DNA from: Asticcacaulis sp. AC466
GTDB lineage: Bacteria > Pseudomonadota > Alphaproteobacteria > Caulobacterales > Caulobacteraceae
DNA: 64,000 nucleotides
Reading direction: 5' to 3'
Assembly: GCF_000495815.1 (NCBI RefSeq)
Contig: NZ_AWGE01000014.1
Coordinates: forward strand, 1-64,000
Both the position numbers and the translations under genes were made by a program. Positions 35,550 to 44,296 of this stretch are shown here, one piece after another (position 1 is the first letter of the stretch; each line of letters starts with the position of its first letter). Under the pieces are notes generated by a model that made no database searches, had not been told where the DNA came from, and saw only the letters and a program-made list of their open reading frames with translations.

Positions 35550-38036
35550 ATGACCGACGACCACAAGACCCGACGCGCTACCTCTGACACGGACAAAATC
35601 CTTCGCACCGAAAAGGACAAAGAGGCGATCCATGAACTGGAGGCGAAGGTCGCGACCGATCATACGGGTCACACGCACAAGTCTCACGGGCATGCGGCTG
35701 AGGCCCATGCGCAGCCGGCAGACAGTCATGACCATGACCATGATAATGCGAGCCATGATCATCACGATCATGAAGGTCATGACCATGGCGACGATCATGC
35801 TGGACATGACCATTCAGCGCATGACCACGCCGGGCACGATCATTCGGGGCACGCGCATGCGGACGTCTCGCCGGAAGACCTGAAGCCGGTCAAGGTAGCG
35901 GCCTCGGGCGAAGGGATGACCACGGCCATTCGCATTATGCAGATGGATTGTGCGACCGAGGAAACCTTGATCGACAACAAGTTGGGCGGCATGGATGTTG
36001 TCAAGGGGCTCAACTTCAACCTGATGCAGCGGGTCTTGACCGTTGTCCACGAGCCTGAGGCTTTGGACGACATCCTGAAAGCGATCACCTCGCTCGGGTT
36101 TAAACCGCAGGTGCTCGACCAGGCGTTGGCGGCCGGCGGCATGGCCGCTCTCGCGCCTGAGGCGAAAAAGCCCTGGTGGCCGTTGGCGGTGGCCGGCGTC
36201 GCCGCGATCGCGGCGGAAGCCGTCGACTGGGCCGGTATGCCGGAGATGGTCTCCGCTCTCCTGGCGCTTTTGGCCGTCGGCATCTGCGGCTGGCCCATTT
36301 ACAAGAAGGGTTGGATCGCCATCGCCAACCTGAACCTCAACATCAACGCCTTGATGAGCATCGCGGTCACCGGCGCCATGGTTCTGCGGCAGTGGCCTGA
36401 AGCGGCCATGGTTATGGTCCTCTTTGCAATCTCGGAGCTGATCGAGGCAAAATCGATGGATCGTGCGCGAAATGCCATCCAGGGGCTGATGTCGCTGACG
36501 TCGGAGACCGCCACCGTCAAACAACCTGATGGGAGCTGGAAGGAGATAGATGTCAAGGACGTGGCGATAGACGCCATCGTTCGGGTCAAGCCGGGTGAGC
36601 GTATCGGCCTCGATGGTCTGATTTCCAGCGGACGTTCCTCGATCAACCAGGCCCCGATCACTGGCGAAAGTTTGCCGGTCGACAAGGGCGAGGGCGACCC
36701 GGTGTTCGCCGGCACGATCAATGAATCGGGATCGTTCGAATACAAGGTGACGGCGGCGGCCGGTAACACCACCTTAGCGAAGATCATCCGCGCCGTTGAA
36801 AGCGCCCAAGGCGCCAAGGCGCCGACGCAGCGCTTCGTCGATCAGTTCTCGCGCGTGTATACGCCGATCGTGTTTGCTACCGCGCTTGGCGTCGCGGTCG
36901 TGCCGCCCCTGTTTATGGGCGGTGATTGGATGGCGTGGGTCTACAAAGCCCTGGTCATGCTCGTCATCGCCTGTCCATGCGCGCTCGTCATCTCGACGCC
37001 TGTCACCATTGTGAGTGGTCTGGCGACAGCCGCCAAAAACGGCATCCTCGTCAAGGGAGGCGTTTATCTCGAAGAGGGACGCAAGCTGAAGTGGCTCGCC
37101 CTCGATAAGACAGGCACCATAACCCATGGCAAGCCGGTCCAGACCGACTTCATTGTCCTGGGCAACATGGACGAGGGACATTACCGGGCGTTAGCGGCGA
37201 GCCTGGCCAGCCGTTCGGACCACCCGGTCTCCCAGGCCGTCGCCAAGATGGCTGAGAACGACAAGGTGAAGGTGCTGGACGTAGCAGACTTCGAGGCCCT
37301 GCCTGGCAAGGGCACGAAAGGGAAGATCGAAGGCGCCACCTACTATCTCGGCAATCACCGGCTGACGCACGAGCGGGGTCTGTGCGGCCCGGAGCTGGAA
37401 GAGCGGCTGAATGTGCTGGAAAAGTCGGGAAAGACGGTCATCGTTCTGACCGACGACAAAACCGTCATGGCACTTTTCGCGGTCGCCGATACGGTGAAAG
37501 ACTCCAGTCGCGTGGCGATCGCCGAACTGCACAAACTCGGCGTGAAGACCGTTATGCTGACCGGTGACAATGAACATACTGCCAAGGCCATCGCCAAGGA
37601 GGTCGGAATCGACGAAGCCCTTGGCGACCAGTTGCCGGAGAACAAGCTGGAAGCCGTCAAACGCTTCCAAAAGGATGGCAAGGTCGGCATGGTGGGGGAT
37701 GGCATCAATGACGCACCGGCGCTGGCACAAGCCGATGTCGGGTTTGCGATGGGCGCGATGGGGACGGATACCGCCATCGAGACTGCGGACGTCGCCCTTA
37801 TGGACGATGACCTGCGCAAGATCGGTGTCTTTGTCCGTCTGTCGCAAAAGACACGCGCCGTACTGATCCAGAACATCACGTTTGCACTTGGCCTGAAAGC
37901 CATCTTCCTCGTCATTACCCTGATCGGGCTTGGCACGATGTGGATGGCGGTGTTTGCCGATGTCGGTGCCAGTCTGATCGTGGTCGCCAACGGCTTGCGG
38001 CTCCTGCGTAAAATCGATGTTGAGAAAATCGCCTAG
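35550..38036 (+). CDS. cadA: Cd/Zn/Pb-transporting P1B-type ATPase
   Basis: A protein of 828 aa. The N-terminus has a long His/Asp-rich segment (about residues 45-105), then a metal-binding ferredoxin-like domain with MDCATEE, a single Cys (134) and two Glu where CxxC is usual; this form occurs in Zn/Cd pumps. The core has TGES, CPC at 475-477 in the transport membrane helix, DKTGT with phospho-Asp519, and GDGINDAPALAQADVG. It exports Cd, Zn or Pb from the cytoplasm. The ATG at 35550 follows TTGGAG. It is controlled by the divergent cadR. Confidence 0.95.
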   Translation: MTDDHKTRRATSDTDKILRTEKDKEAIHELEAKVATDHTGHTHKSHGHAAEAHAQPADSHDHDHDNASHDHHDHEGHDHGDDHAGHDHSAHDHAGHDHSGHAHADVSPEDLKPVKVAASGEGMTTAIRIMQMDCATEETLIDNKLGGMDVVKGLNFNLMQRVLTVVHEPEALDDILKAITSLGFKPQVLDQALAAGGMAALAPEAKKPWWPLAVAGVAAIAAEAVDWAGMPEMVSALLALLAVGICGWPIYKKGWIAIANLNLNINALMSIAVTGAMVLRQWPEAAMVMVLFAISELIEAKSMDRARNAIQGLMSLTSETATVKQPDGSWKEIDVKDVAIDAIVRVKPGERIGLDGLISSGRSSINQAPITGESLPVDKGEGDPVFAGTINESGSFEYKVTAAAGNTTLAKIIRAVESAQGAKAPTQRFVDQFSRVYTPIVFATALGVAVVPPLFMGGDWMAWVYKALVMLVIACPCALVISTPVTIVSGLATAAKNGILVKGGVYLEEGRKLKWLALDKTGTITHGKPVQTDFIVLGNMDEGHYRALAASLASRSDHPVSQAVAKMAENDKVKVLDVADFEALPGKGTKGKIEGATYYLGNHRLTHERGLCGPELEERLNVLEKSGKTVIVLTDDKTVMALFAVADTVKDSSRVAIAELHKLGVKTVMLTGDNEHTAKAIAKEVGIDEALGDQLPENKLEAVKRFQKDGKVGMVGDGINDAPALAQADVGFAMGAMGTDTAIETADVALMDDDLRKIGVFVRLSQKTRAVLIQNITFALGLKAIFLVITLIGLGTMWMAVFADVGASLIVVANGLRLLRKIDVEKIA

Positions 38037-38289
38037 TTGTTAGGTTCGAACACGATAGGATAAGCGCTCATCTATACACTCATATCCGCGGGCGCGGCGG
38101 TGAACGGGGCGGGGCCTCCCACCTGTAGTTGTGACAGGTGTTTCGCTTTAGGCCTGTTCGCGTTGCTCTACCTAGTGACGGAAGAATTATTGGTCGAAGC
38201 CCACGAAGCGGGCCGACAAGCCCTGTGCGACCGCAATGGTCTTCGCGGGCTTCCTAATCCTCATGTTAATTGAGGAAGGGGTGGGTAGC
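38037..38289. other. Intergenic region with two inverted repeats downstream of cadA
   Basis: A 7-bp hairpin (CACCTGT / ACAGGTG) at 38120-38140 is followed by TTTCGCTTT and may end cadA transcription. A second, longer-range repeat pairs 38196-38208 with 38241-38253 (12 of 13 positions). No gene was recognised. It is a gap between convergent genes. Confidence 0.5.
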
Positions 38290-39060
38290 CTAGTTCGTAG
38301 TGGCGAGCGATACCTGTCCACCGTTCGATTTAACGAGCGTCTCAATCACCAGTTTTGTTTGCGCAACATCATTGACCCAGATTGAACTTATGCCGGCGTC
38401 GCGCATGGGAGCATCATTGCCACCGGGATAAAGGGCGTCGCCAATAAACAGCATATCTCCGGTCTCGATGCCAGTTTGCTCGGCCAACCGGCGCATGCCA
38501 AGTGCCTTATCGACGCCCGGTCTGGTGATGTCGATTGACGTCGAGCCACCGATGCGCACAGCGAAGTTGTTCAGCTTTTTATCGAGTAAGGCTTTGAGCG
38601 TGTTTCTCTTGACGTGATCATAATCCCATTTGGCCTTCTCCGCGGGCGGTGCTTTTTGGCCGAGGCCCGAGAAGGTGATCTGTGTGCCGCGATCTTCGAT
38701 TTGATCACCCCATATTCGCGTCTCCAACAGACCTGCTTCCGAAACGGCCTCATCGAGCGACTGTAAAACCGTCGACCGTTCGGATTCGCTGAAGTCTTCC
38801 GCGTAAACCTGTGCCCATTGGCCTGTGAATCGGTAAAACTTGGTCCCCGAAGTGGGCAGGATAGACAGGTTCGATGTTCGGGCGTTGGCCGGCAAATGGT
38901 CCAACACCTGTTTTTCGAATTGTGACCAATCTCCACCTGAGATGACCGCGACCGAAAGTATGTCGAGCAAGTCGGCGATGAGGTGAGCCATCTCTTCGTC
39001 TATAGCTTGCTTGCTTTCGGCCAAGGTGCCGTCGAGGTCAAAAACGATAAGCTTCTTCAT
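38290..39060 (-). CDS. HAD-superfamily (IIB) phosphatase
   Basis: A protein of 256 aa with the four HAD motifs: I FDLDGTLAESK (nucleophile Asp near residue 8), II VISGGDW, III the conserved Lys in RPGVDKALGM, and IV FIGDALYPGGND. Type IIB cap architecture is like sugar phosphatases and phosphomannomutases. The substrate is unknown. The ATG at 39060 has a GGAATTGGGC-like leader. It lies 97 bp downstream of the iron permease gene on the same strand. Confidence 0.8.
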   Translation of the reverse strand: MKKLIVFDLDGTLAESKQAIDEEMAHLIADLLDILSVAVISGGDWSQFEKQVLDHLPANARTSNLSILPTSGTKFYRFTGQWAQVYAEDFSESERSTVLQSLDEAVSEAGLLETRIWGDQIEDRGTQITFSGLGQKAPPAEKAKWDYDHVKRNTLKALLDKKLNNFAVRIGGSTSIDITRPGVDKALGMRRLAEQTGIETGDMLFIGDALYPGGNDAPMRDAGISSIWVNDVAQTKLVIETLVKSNGGQVSLATTN

Positions 39061-39156
39061 GTTGCCCAATTCCAAATACCGTTAAGTATTTAGGCCTGGC
39101 TCGATAAAATTTCGCTGCGCTTCCTTGGTCGGACCTTATTTAACGCCGGAGCTACC

Positions 39157-41100
39157 CTAAACGCCCGTCAGCTTCGGCTGCTTTTCCTTGTTGCGGCTGT
39201 ACAGCAGCCAGCCGACGACGATTGTGATCACGGCGAGCTGTGCGCCAACAGATTGTACGGTCGGGAAAATGCCCAGCAGCTCGATTTGCGGAACAAAGCC
39301 TAGTTGAGTGACGTCGATTAGCCCGGCCTCCTGAAGTGCGGCGACGCCCTTGCCAGCCAAAACGACCGAGAGGATTGCTATGAGCCCTGAACTGAAGGCA
39401 AAGAATTGACTGATAGGTAACCGACTACTGAACCGCAGCATCGCCCATGCGATGCCGGCAAGCACCACACAGGCGAGTCCAGCACCGGCGAAGATGACCA
39501 GGCCGTTGTCGTGGGTCCACAAAGCCGCGTAGAACAGGATGGTTTCGAAGACTTCGCGATAGACCACGATAAAAGCCAGACCGAACAGAAACCACGAAGA
39601 TCCTTTCGACAACGCTTGCCCCATGGTTTGCTGTATAAAGCGTTGCCACTCCTGCGCCTGCGACTTTCCGTGCAGCCAAATTCCGACCCACAAAAGGACC
39701 ACGGTTGCGAACAGGGACCCAAAACCTTCGGTCAGCTCACGGCTCGCGCCACTGATGCCGATCAGAAATGTCGCGACGCCCCAAGTTGCCAGACCGGCCA
39801 GTAGCGCAACGACCCATCCCGCATGGACATAGGGCAGCGCTTCCTTTCGCTCGGCCTTTTTAAGAAAAGCGATCATGGCCGTCACGATCAGCAGGGCTTC
39901 GAGACCTTCACGCAGAAGGATGGTGAAGGCCCCGATGAAGGTAGACGTGTTGCTGCCGGCTTCGGGCGCCAACGCCTTTTCAGCCTGGCCAAGCAGGCTC
40001 TGGAGGGACCCAATTTTTGTCGCCACGACCTTTGGATCGTCCTGGCTGTGGATGCTGCTGCGCAGGCTGCCCATTTCTTTTTCGATGCGGCTGAGAAGCG
40101 TCCCGTCGCGCGCGGCCAAGGCCGGCTCCACGGGCTCGAAGCCGTCAAGATAAGCTGACAGGGCTAGTTCTTCGGCTCCGTGATAGTCACCCTTCTGATA
40201 CGCCGACAGTGACTCTTGCAAGCGCTGATGTGAAATGGAAATCGTGCTTGTGGCGGTTGTTACGGCTGCGGCATTTCTCCTGAGATATGCGGTCAGTGCG
40301 AAGGCGTTTTCTGGTCCGACATCCTTTGCAAGATCTGCCGGCGCTGTTTTAGCGAGGGTAGCGAGATCGGGGAAACGCTTGCGCAGCGCCGGATCGGTTT
40401 TCCATAGCTGTTCGCCGCGGGCCGCGTCATTGAAAGCGAAGCTGCCCACATAGAAGGCAAGCGCCCATCGGTCAGTGTCCGGCAAATGTGCGAAGCTAGG
40501 CATGGCTGTGCCGTCGAGGCCCTGGCCGATGACCTGATAGAGGCCGAAGACACTGCGGTGCTGAGCGCGCCCCAAATCCGCGAAGGCGACAGGTTGCGGG
40601 TCAAGGCCGACCGCATTGGGGCCTTTGCCATTACCGTTGACGCCATGACAGCTTGCACAGTTGTCGGTATATAGTTTCTGACCTGAAGCAAAATCCGGTG
40701 CCGTCTTCGGCGCGAGGACGACCGGATAGGCGCTCAACAGGTGTGCGCCGAGTGAATGGGCCTTTTCAGCGACAGCGTCCGGGGACGCCTTACTCTTCAC
40801 TGCGTGCTGAAAATCAGCGGCTTCACTCTGAAGGGCGGCTTTCTCGGGGCCATTGGGCAGGGATTTGAAGCGCTCAACGACGGAGGCCGAGAACTCGGTC
40901 ATTTCCGAATATTCGCCCTCACTGATGACCTTGCCGTCCTTGACCGCGCCACCGTAATCGACGGCAAGGTAGTCGAGCAATCGCCAGGCCACCTGGACGT
41001 TTTCTGTGGCTGCCTCAGTCGGCGCGGCGTGGGCATTGGCGCCCAAGAATACGATATTTAACGCTGCAAACAGCAGAACCGCGAAACATTTGAGGCGCAT
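39157..41100 (-). CDS. Cytochrome c-FTR1 family iron permease fusion
   Basis: A protein of 647 aa. It has a signal peptide (1-26), a heme-binding cytochrome c domain with CASCH near residue 148 and a distal Met candidate in AMPSF, a helical middle region, and then about seven membrane segments of the FTR1 permease. The two REXXE-type motifs of iron permeases are seen as REGLEAL (first) and REVFET (second). Such fusions couple Fe(II) oxidation with transport. A 17-bp palindrome lies 51-67 bp upstream of its start. Confidence 0.88.
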   Translation of the reverse strand: MRLKCFAVLLFAALNIVFLGANAHAAPTEAATENVQVAWRLLDYLAVDYGGAVKDGKVISEGEYSEMTEFSASVVERFKSLPNGPEKAALQSEAADFQHAVKSKASPDAVAEKAHSLGAHLLSAYPVVLAPKTAPDFASGQKLYTDNCASCHGVNGNGKGPNAVGLDPQPVAFADLGRAQHRSVFGLYQVIGQGLDGTAMPSFAHLPDTDRWALAFYVGSFAFNDAARGEQLWKTDPALRKRFPDLATLAKTAPADLAKDVGPENAFALTAYLRRNAAAVTTATSTISISHQRLQESLSAYQKGDYHGAEELALSAYLDGFEPVEPALAARDGTLLSRIEKEMGSLRSSIHSQDDPKVVATKIGSLQSLLGQAEKALAPEAGSNTSTFIGAFTILLREGLEALLIVTAMIAFLKKAERKEALPYVHAGWVVALLAGLATWGVATFLIGISGASRELTEGFGSLFATVVLLWVGIWLHGKSQAQEWQRFIQQTMGQALSKGSSWFLFGLAFIVVYREVFETILFYAALWTHDNGLVIFAGAGLACVVLAGIAWAMLRFSSRLPISQFFAFSSGLIAILSVVLAGKGVAALQEAGLIDVTQLGFVPQIELLGIFPTVQSVGAQLAVITIVVGWLLYSRNKEKQPKLTGV

Positions 41101-41399
41101 GGTACTTTATAAAATCCGGGTTGAACCCGTGCTCTAATCTCAATTGAGCCCGAATGCAATGCATTCGCAGGTCTTGAGGTCTTTTGCAGTCAAAGCCGGC
41201 GGTCGGAATCGGTATGTGAGAGGTGATTACGCCTTAAGTGCAGAAATTACCTCAATCCTTCTGTGCGCCTTGACTGGATATTGGCAACGACTCTCTTCAG
41301 TTTTTTCTATTCATAGCATCTTGAAACACGCTAGATTAATCCGATGTCTATTGGTGTCGGCCAGTCGCGAAGGCGGCCGAAATTGGGGAAGTAAGGGCG
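41101..41399. other. Divergent promoter region of the iron permease and telA
   Basis: No gene. It contains the 17-bp palindrome at 41151-41167 and the 10-bp palindrome CTCAATTGAG at 41139-41148. The two divergent genes start at its ends. Confidence 0.5.
41151..41167. promoter_or_regulatory. Perfect 17-bp palindrome upstream of the FTR1 gene
   Basis: CGAATGCA, one central A, TGCATTCG: a perfect dyad located 51-67 bp upstream of the FTR1-type gene and 230 bp from telA. The size and AT/TGCA content are compatible with an alphaproteobacterial Fur/Irr-type iron operator, which would suit an iron permease. The identity of the regulator is inferred. Confidence 0.5.
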
Positions 41400-42575
41400 A
41401 TGTCGGAAACCAAAACAGCCGTTACCGGTTCAGACGCAGTAATGGACGTGCAATCCGTGCCGACTGGCAATCTGCCGGCCACCGTAAAGGTTGTCCTGCC
41501 GCCCGAAAAGCGCACGCTTGCCGAGGAGCTCGCTCGCAAGACACCGCTCGTGAAAACGGCCGATCATACGGTTGTTACCTTTGGCCAGGAGGCGATTGCC
41601 AGCTTTGGCGCAAAACTGGACGACATCCTGTCTGAAATCACGAAGGCCGATTCGCCGGTTCTGTTCGAACTGTTTCGCACGATTAAAGACGGCGTAAACG
41701 GTGCTGATCTGGGGGAGCTTGAACAAACCATTCGCAAGAAGTTGCAGTATGGCTTCCTTGAGAGGGTTCTGATGGCGCTTGGCCTGAGCGATCCTGCCAA
41801 TCGCCTGAAGCGAGTGACAGACGAAGTGCGTGGAATGCTGCAAAGCAAGGCTAAGTCGCTGTCCGATCTCATCAAGCCGATGGAAAAACAGATCGAAAGC
41901 GAGACGACGAAGCTGATCGGCGAAGTGTCGCGCATGAGCACACTGGCGGATGGCTACCGTGATAACATCGAATCTCTGGGCGTTTATGTTGAGGCTGGAC
42001 GTCATATTCTTACCATGGCAGAGACCGAACTGGTCAATCAGACGGAGCTTGCCAAGTCTGGCGACCCCCTGAAGGTGCAGCAGGCGCGTGACTTTGCCCA
42101 AAAGGTCGATCTTTTCCGTAACCGTGTGCTGGTGCTGGAAAGTTCCTACGCCAAAGCACCGACCGATCTGGACTCGATCGGTTTGGTTCGCGGCGCGGCG
42201 CTTGCCACTTTGGCAGACACGGTGACGTCGGCGCACGCCGAATTCAACGACGTAAAATCGATCCTCATTCGCCTGCATGCACTGTTCCAAACGCAGTCCG
42301 TCCAGCAGATGAACCTCATGCGGCGTGAACTGCGCGCCTCCTTACAGGGGTACGGCCTGGACGTGCTGGAAAGCGTGTCGGTCGATGCCGTCAAGGCGTC
42401 TGGTGAAGCGCGATTGGCGGATGCGGATCTCGTCTTGGGCGCCGCCCAACGCTTGCGCGTCATCGCTGACAAGGTTGTGGCGGAAGGTGAGCGCAACAAG
42501 CAGCGCTATGCCGCCGCCCGCGTCAAACTTGAGCAGGCACGGCAGTTGGCGGTAGATCGGCCAATCGCTTCGTAA
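41400..42575 (+). CDS. telA: TelA-family toxic anion resistance protein
   Basis: A protein of 391 aa, soluble and mostly helical with coiled-coil stretches. It has the TelA family order: an N-terminal segment with SFGAKLDDILSEIT, LFELFRTIKDGVNGADLGELE, a central VRGMLQSKAKSLSDLIKPMEKQI, and late QTQSVQQMNLMRREL. TelA-type proteins are linked with tellurite and other oxyanion stress, often with Ter proteins; mechanism unknown. It opens the module that continues with the TerD-like gene 43 bp downstream. Confidence 0.85.
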   Translation: MSETKTAVTGSDAVMDVQSVPTGNLPATVKVVLPPEKRTLAEELARKTPLVKTADHTVVTFGQEAIASFGAKLDDILSEITKADSPVLFELFRTIKDGVNGADLGELEQTIRKKLQYGFLERVLMALGLSDPANRLKRVTDEVRGMLQSKAKSLSDLIKPMEKQIESETTKLIGEVSRMSTLADGYRDNIESLGVYVEAGRHILTMAETELVNQTELAKSGDPLKVQQARDFAQKVDLFRNRVLVLESSYAKAPTDLDSIGLVRGAALATLADTVTSAHAEFNDVKSILIRLHALFQTQSVQQMNLMRRELRASLQGYGLDVLESVSVDAVKASGEARLADADLVLGAAQRLRVIADKVVAEGERNKQRYAAARVKLEQARQLAVDRPIAS

Positions 42576-42618
42576 ATTCGGGTCAGATACAACCGCGACG
42601 TGGTAGGGAATACAATAC

Positions 42619-43323
42619 ATGGCAACGTTCAAGCTCACTAAGGGCCAATCTTTCCAACTCGAAAAAGAGATTCAGTTGGTACACTCCGGTCTCGTCTGGG
42701 ACCCGCCCGAAGGCTCGGAGGCGGCCTTCGATCTTGACGTCCATTGTTTCGCCCTCGTGCACCCGCGTGGGGATGCTAATCGGGCGCGGCTCTACAATGA
42801 CGGCTCACATGCGCTTTGCTATGCCTTCGTCCGCGGCCCCGGTAATCGCGAGGGATCGCTCCTCAAGAATGCAGACGGATCGTTCCAAACCGATGACGGT
42901 TCGATGTGGCATGAACGGGACGATCGCACCGGCCGTGGCGGTATGGGCCACAATGAACCGGAAGAAGAGGAAGAAGAACCCGGTCACGGCGGTGGACACC
43001 ATGACGAGGGCTTCCGTGAAGAATTCAAAATTGAATTGGCGAAATTGCCCGCCGAAATTTCCGAACTTGCCGTCTGGGCATCTATCCACGATGCGGAACG
43101 CAAAAACCAGCATTTCGGCAAGGTGAGAAACGCCTATATCGAGGTTTGTGACGCTATGGACTCGGAGTTGTGCCGCTATCAACTGACGTCGGAGTTTGCC
43201 GGCAAGACGACCATCCAGGTGGCATCTTTCATCAAGCAAACCGACGGTTCATGGAAATTCCATGCCGTGGGCGCGGCGTCGAACGCCGGCCTGGGTGATG
43301 TCATCAATGCCTATCTTCAATAG
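42619..43323 (+). CDS. TerD-family protein with acidic/His-rich insertion
   Basis: A protein of 234 aa, longer than the usual TerD (about 190). TerD features: GLVWDPPEGSEAAFDLDVHCFAL near the start, LYNDGSHALCYAF, and the C-terminal half with ELAVWASIHDAERKNQHFG and ELCRYQLTSEFAGKTT. Between residues about 101 and 132, where TerD normally has a compact Ca-binding DNxTGxGDGDDE loop, it has DDRTGRGG, a run of six Glu and GHGGGHHDEG. The Ca site may be altered. It is followed by an unknown gene and a VWA protein. Confidence 0.82.
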   Translation: MATFKLTKGQSFQLEKEIQLVHSGLVWDPPEGSEAAFDLDVHCFALVHPRGDANRARLYNDGSHALCYAFVRGPGNREGSLLKNADGSFQTDDGSMWHERDDRTGRGGMGHNEPEEEEEEPGHGGGHHDEGFREEFKIELAKLPAEISELAVWASIHDAERKNQHFGKVRNAYIEVCDAMDSELCRYQLTSEFAGKTTIQVASFIKQTDGSWKFHAVGAASNAGLGDVINAYLQ

Positions 43324-43335
43324 TTAGACCATAGC

Positions 43336-44280
43336 GTGCGGGACCAAAGCAGATTGGAAAAGAAACCCGCCATATTGTTTGGGACGCCCAAGGCCCCAGC
43401 CGTGAAGAGTGATCGGCCGAAAATCTTAGCGGCCGGCAAGGCGCGCACCCGACTTCCATGTAGCGTCCAAGCTTTGAAGGCGCTGGATGAGGGAGCCTCA
43501 CCTGGCGTGTTGGCGGAAGCTCTGGAGGCGGTGAATGGTGTCAATCTCGATGACCATCATTTCGATGACGTGGTCAGGTTTGGTGCCGGGTTGCAAACGG
43601 AGCACGGCAAACTCGCCGAGGCCGAACTCGATCTCGTCAGCGACGATGCCTTGACGTCGATCAAGGCGACCTATCTCGAACTGATCGACCGTCTGGAAAA
43701 GCTTGACCCTCGTAGGGTCTTCACCCAAAGCGCTGGTCCATTCTATAAGGTCCAGCAGTTCTTCCAGGGTGGCTCGCCAGAACGGTCCTTTGAGGTGGAA
43801 TATTCCAAAATCAAAGCCTTGTCAGAGTCGCTTGAAGGGTCCATGCCGGTGATCAACCGCTTCGTAGAAACACTGGCGCGACTGGGCAGGCGCTACGCGG
43901 TGTTGTCACAATCGGTTAAGGCCCATGTCCTGGCCTGTCGTTTTATCGTGACCTATATCGACACATCGATCCGCGAGGACCGGGATTTGACAGCGCATTA
44001 CCAATCACAACGGGATGCCCTGGTAAACCGCGAGGCAAGCCTCTTTGCGACCGGTGCGACGCTTCAGATCGGTCAGCAAACGCTGAGCGTACTGTCTCGG
44101 AGCATCGATGAGCTCGGTCTGTCGGGACAGAATTTTACGCGCGAGGAATTGCCGGCCTGGTACGGGGCATTCTCTGCGGCGCTCCTGGCCAAGCGTGTTA
44201 AATCTCAAGACAGCGGTTTATTTGATGCTGTTCTCAAAGCACACCAGCACCTGCTTTCAAAGATAAAGCGGCCCACTTGA
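43336..44280 (+). CDS. Hypothetical protein of the tellurite-resistance-like module
   Basis: A protein of 314 aa, not recognised with certainty. It is soluble, helix-rich, with GTG start (43336, weak ribosome-binding site). Stretches such as FEVEYSKIKALSESLEGSMPVINRFVETLARLG and LVNREASLFATGATLQIGQQTL recall the helical rods of TelA-type proteins; it may be a distant relative or partner of TelA. It lies between the TerD-like and VWA genes with 12-bp and 16-bp gaps, so it is co-transcribed. Confidence 0.55.
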   Translation: MRDQSRLEKKPAILFGTPKAPAVKSDRPKILAAGKARTRLPCSVQALKALDEGASPGVLAEALEAVNGVNLDDHHFDDVVRFGAGLQTEHGKLAEAELDLVSDDALTSIKATYLELIDRLEKLDPRRVFTQSAGPFYKVQQFFQGGSPERSFEVEYSKIKALSESLEGSMPVINRFVETLARLGRRYAVLSQSVKAHVLACRFIVTYIDTSIREDRDLTAHYQSQRDALVNREASLFATGATLQIGQQTLSVLSRSIDELGLSGQNFTREELPAWYGAFSAALLAKRVKSQDSGLFDAVLKAHQHLLSKIKRPT

Positions 44281-44296
44281 TACGGAAGGAACCCTC

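Noticed and set aside
41116-41128. Small hairpin CGGGTT/AACCCG upstream of the FTR1 gene as an operator
   Set aside because: 6-bp arms with almost no loop; likely chance. The nearby 17-bp palindrome is far stronger.
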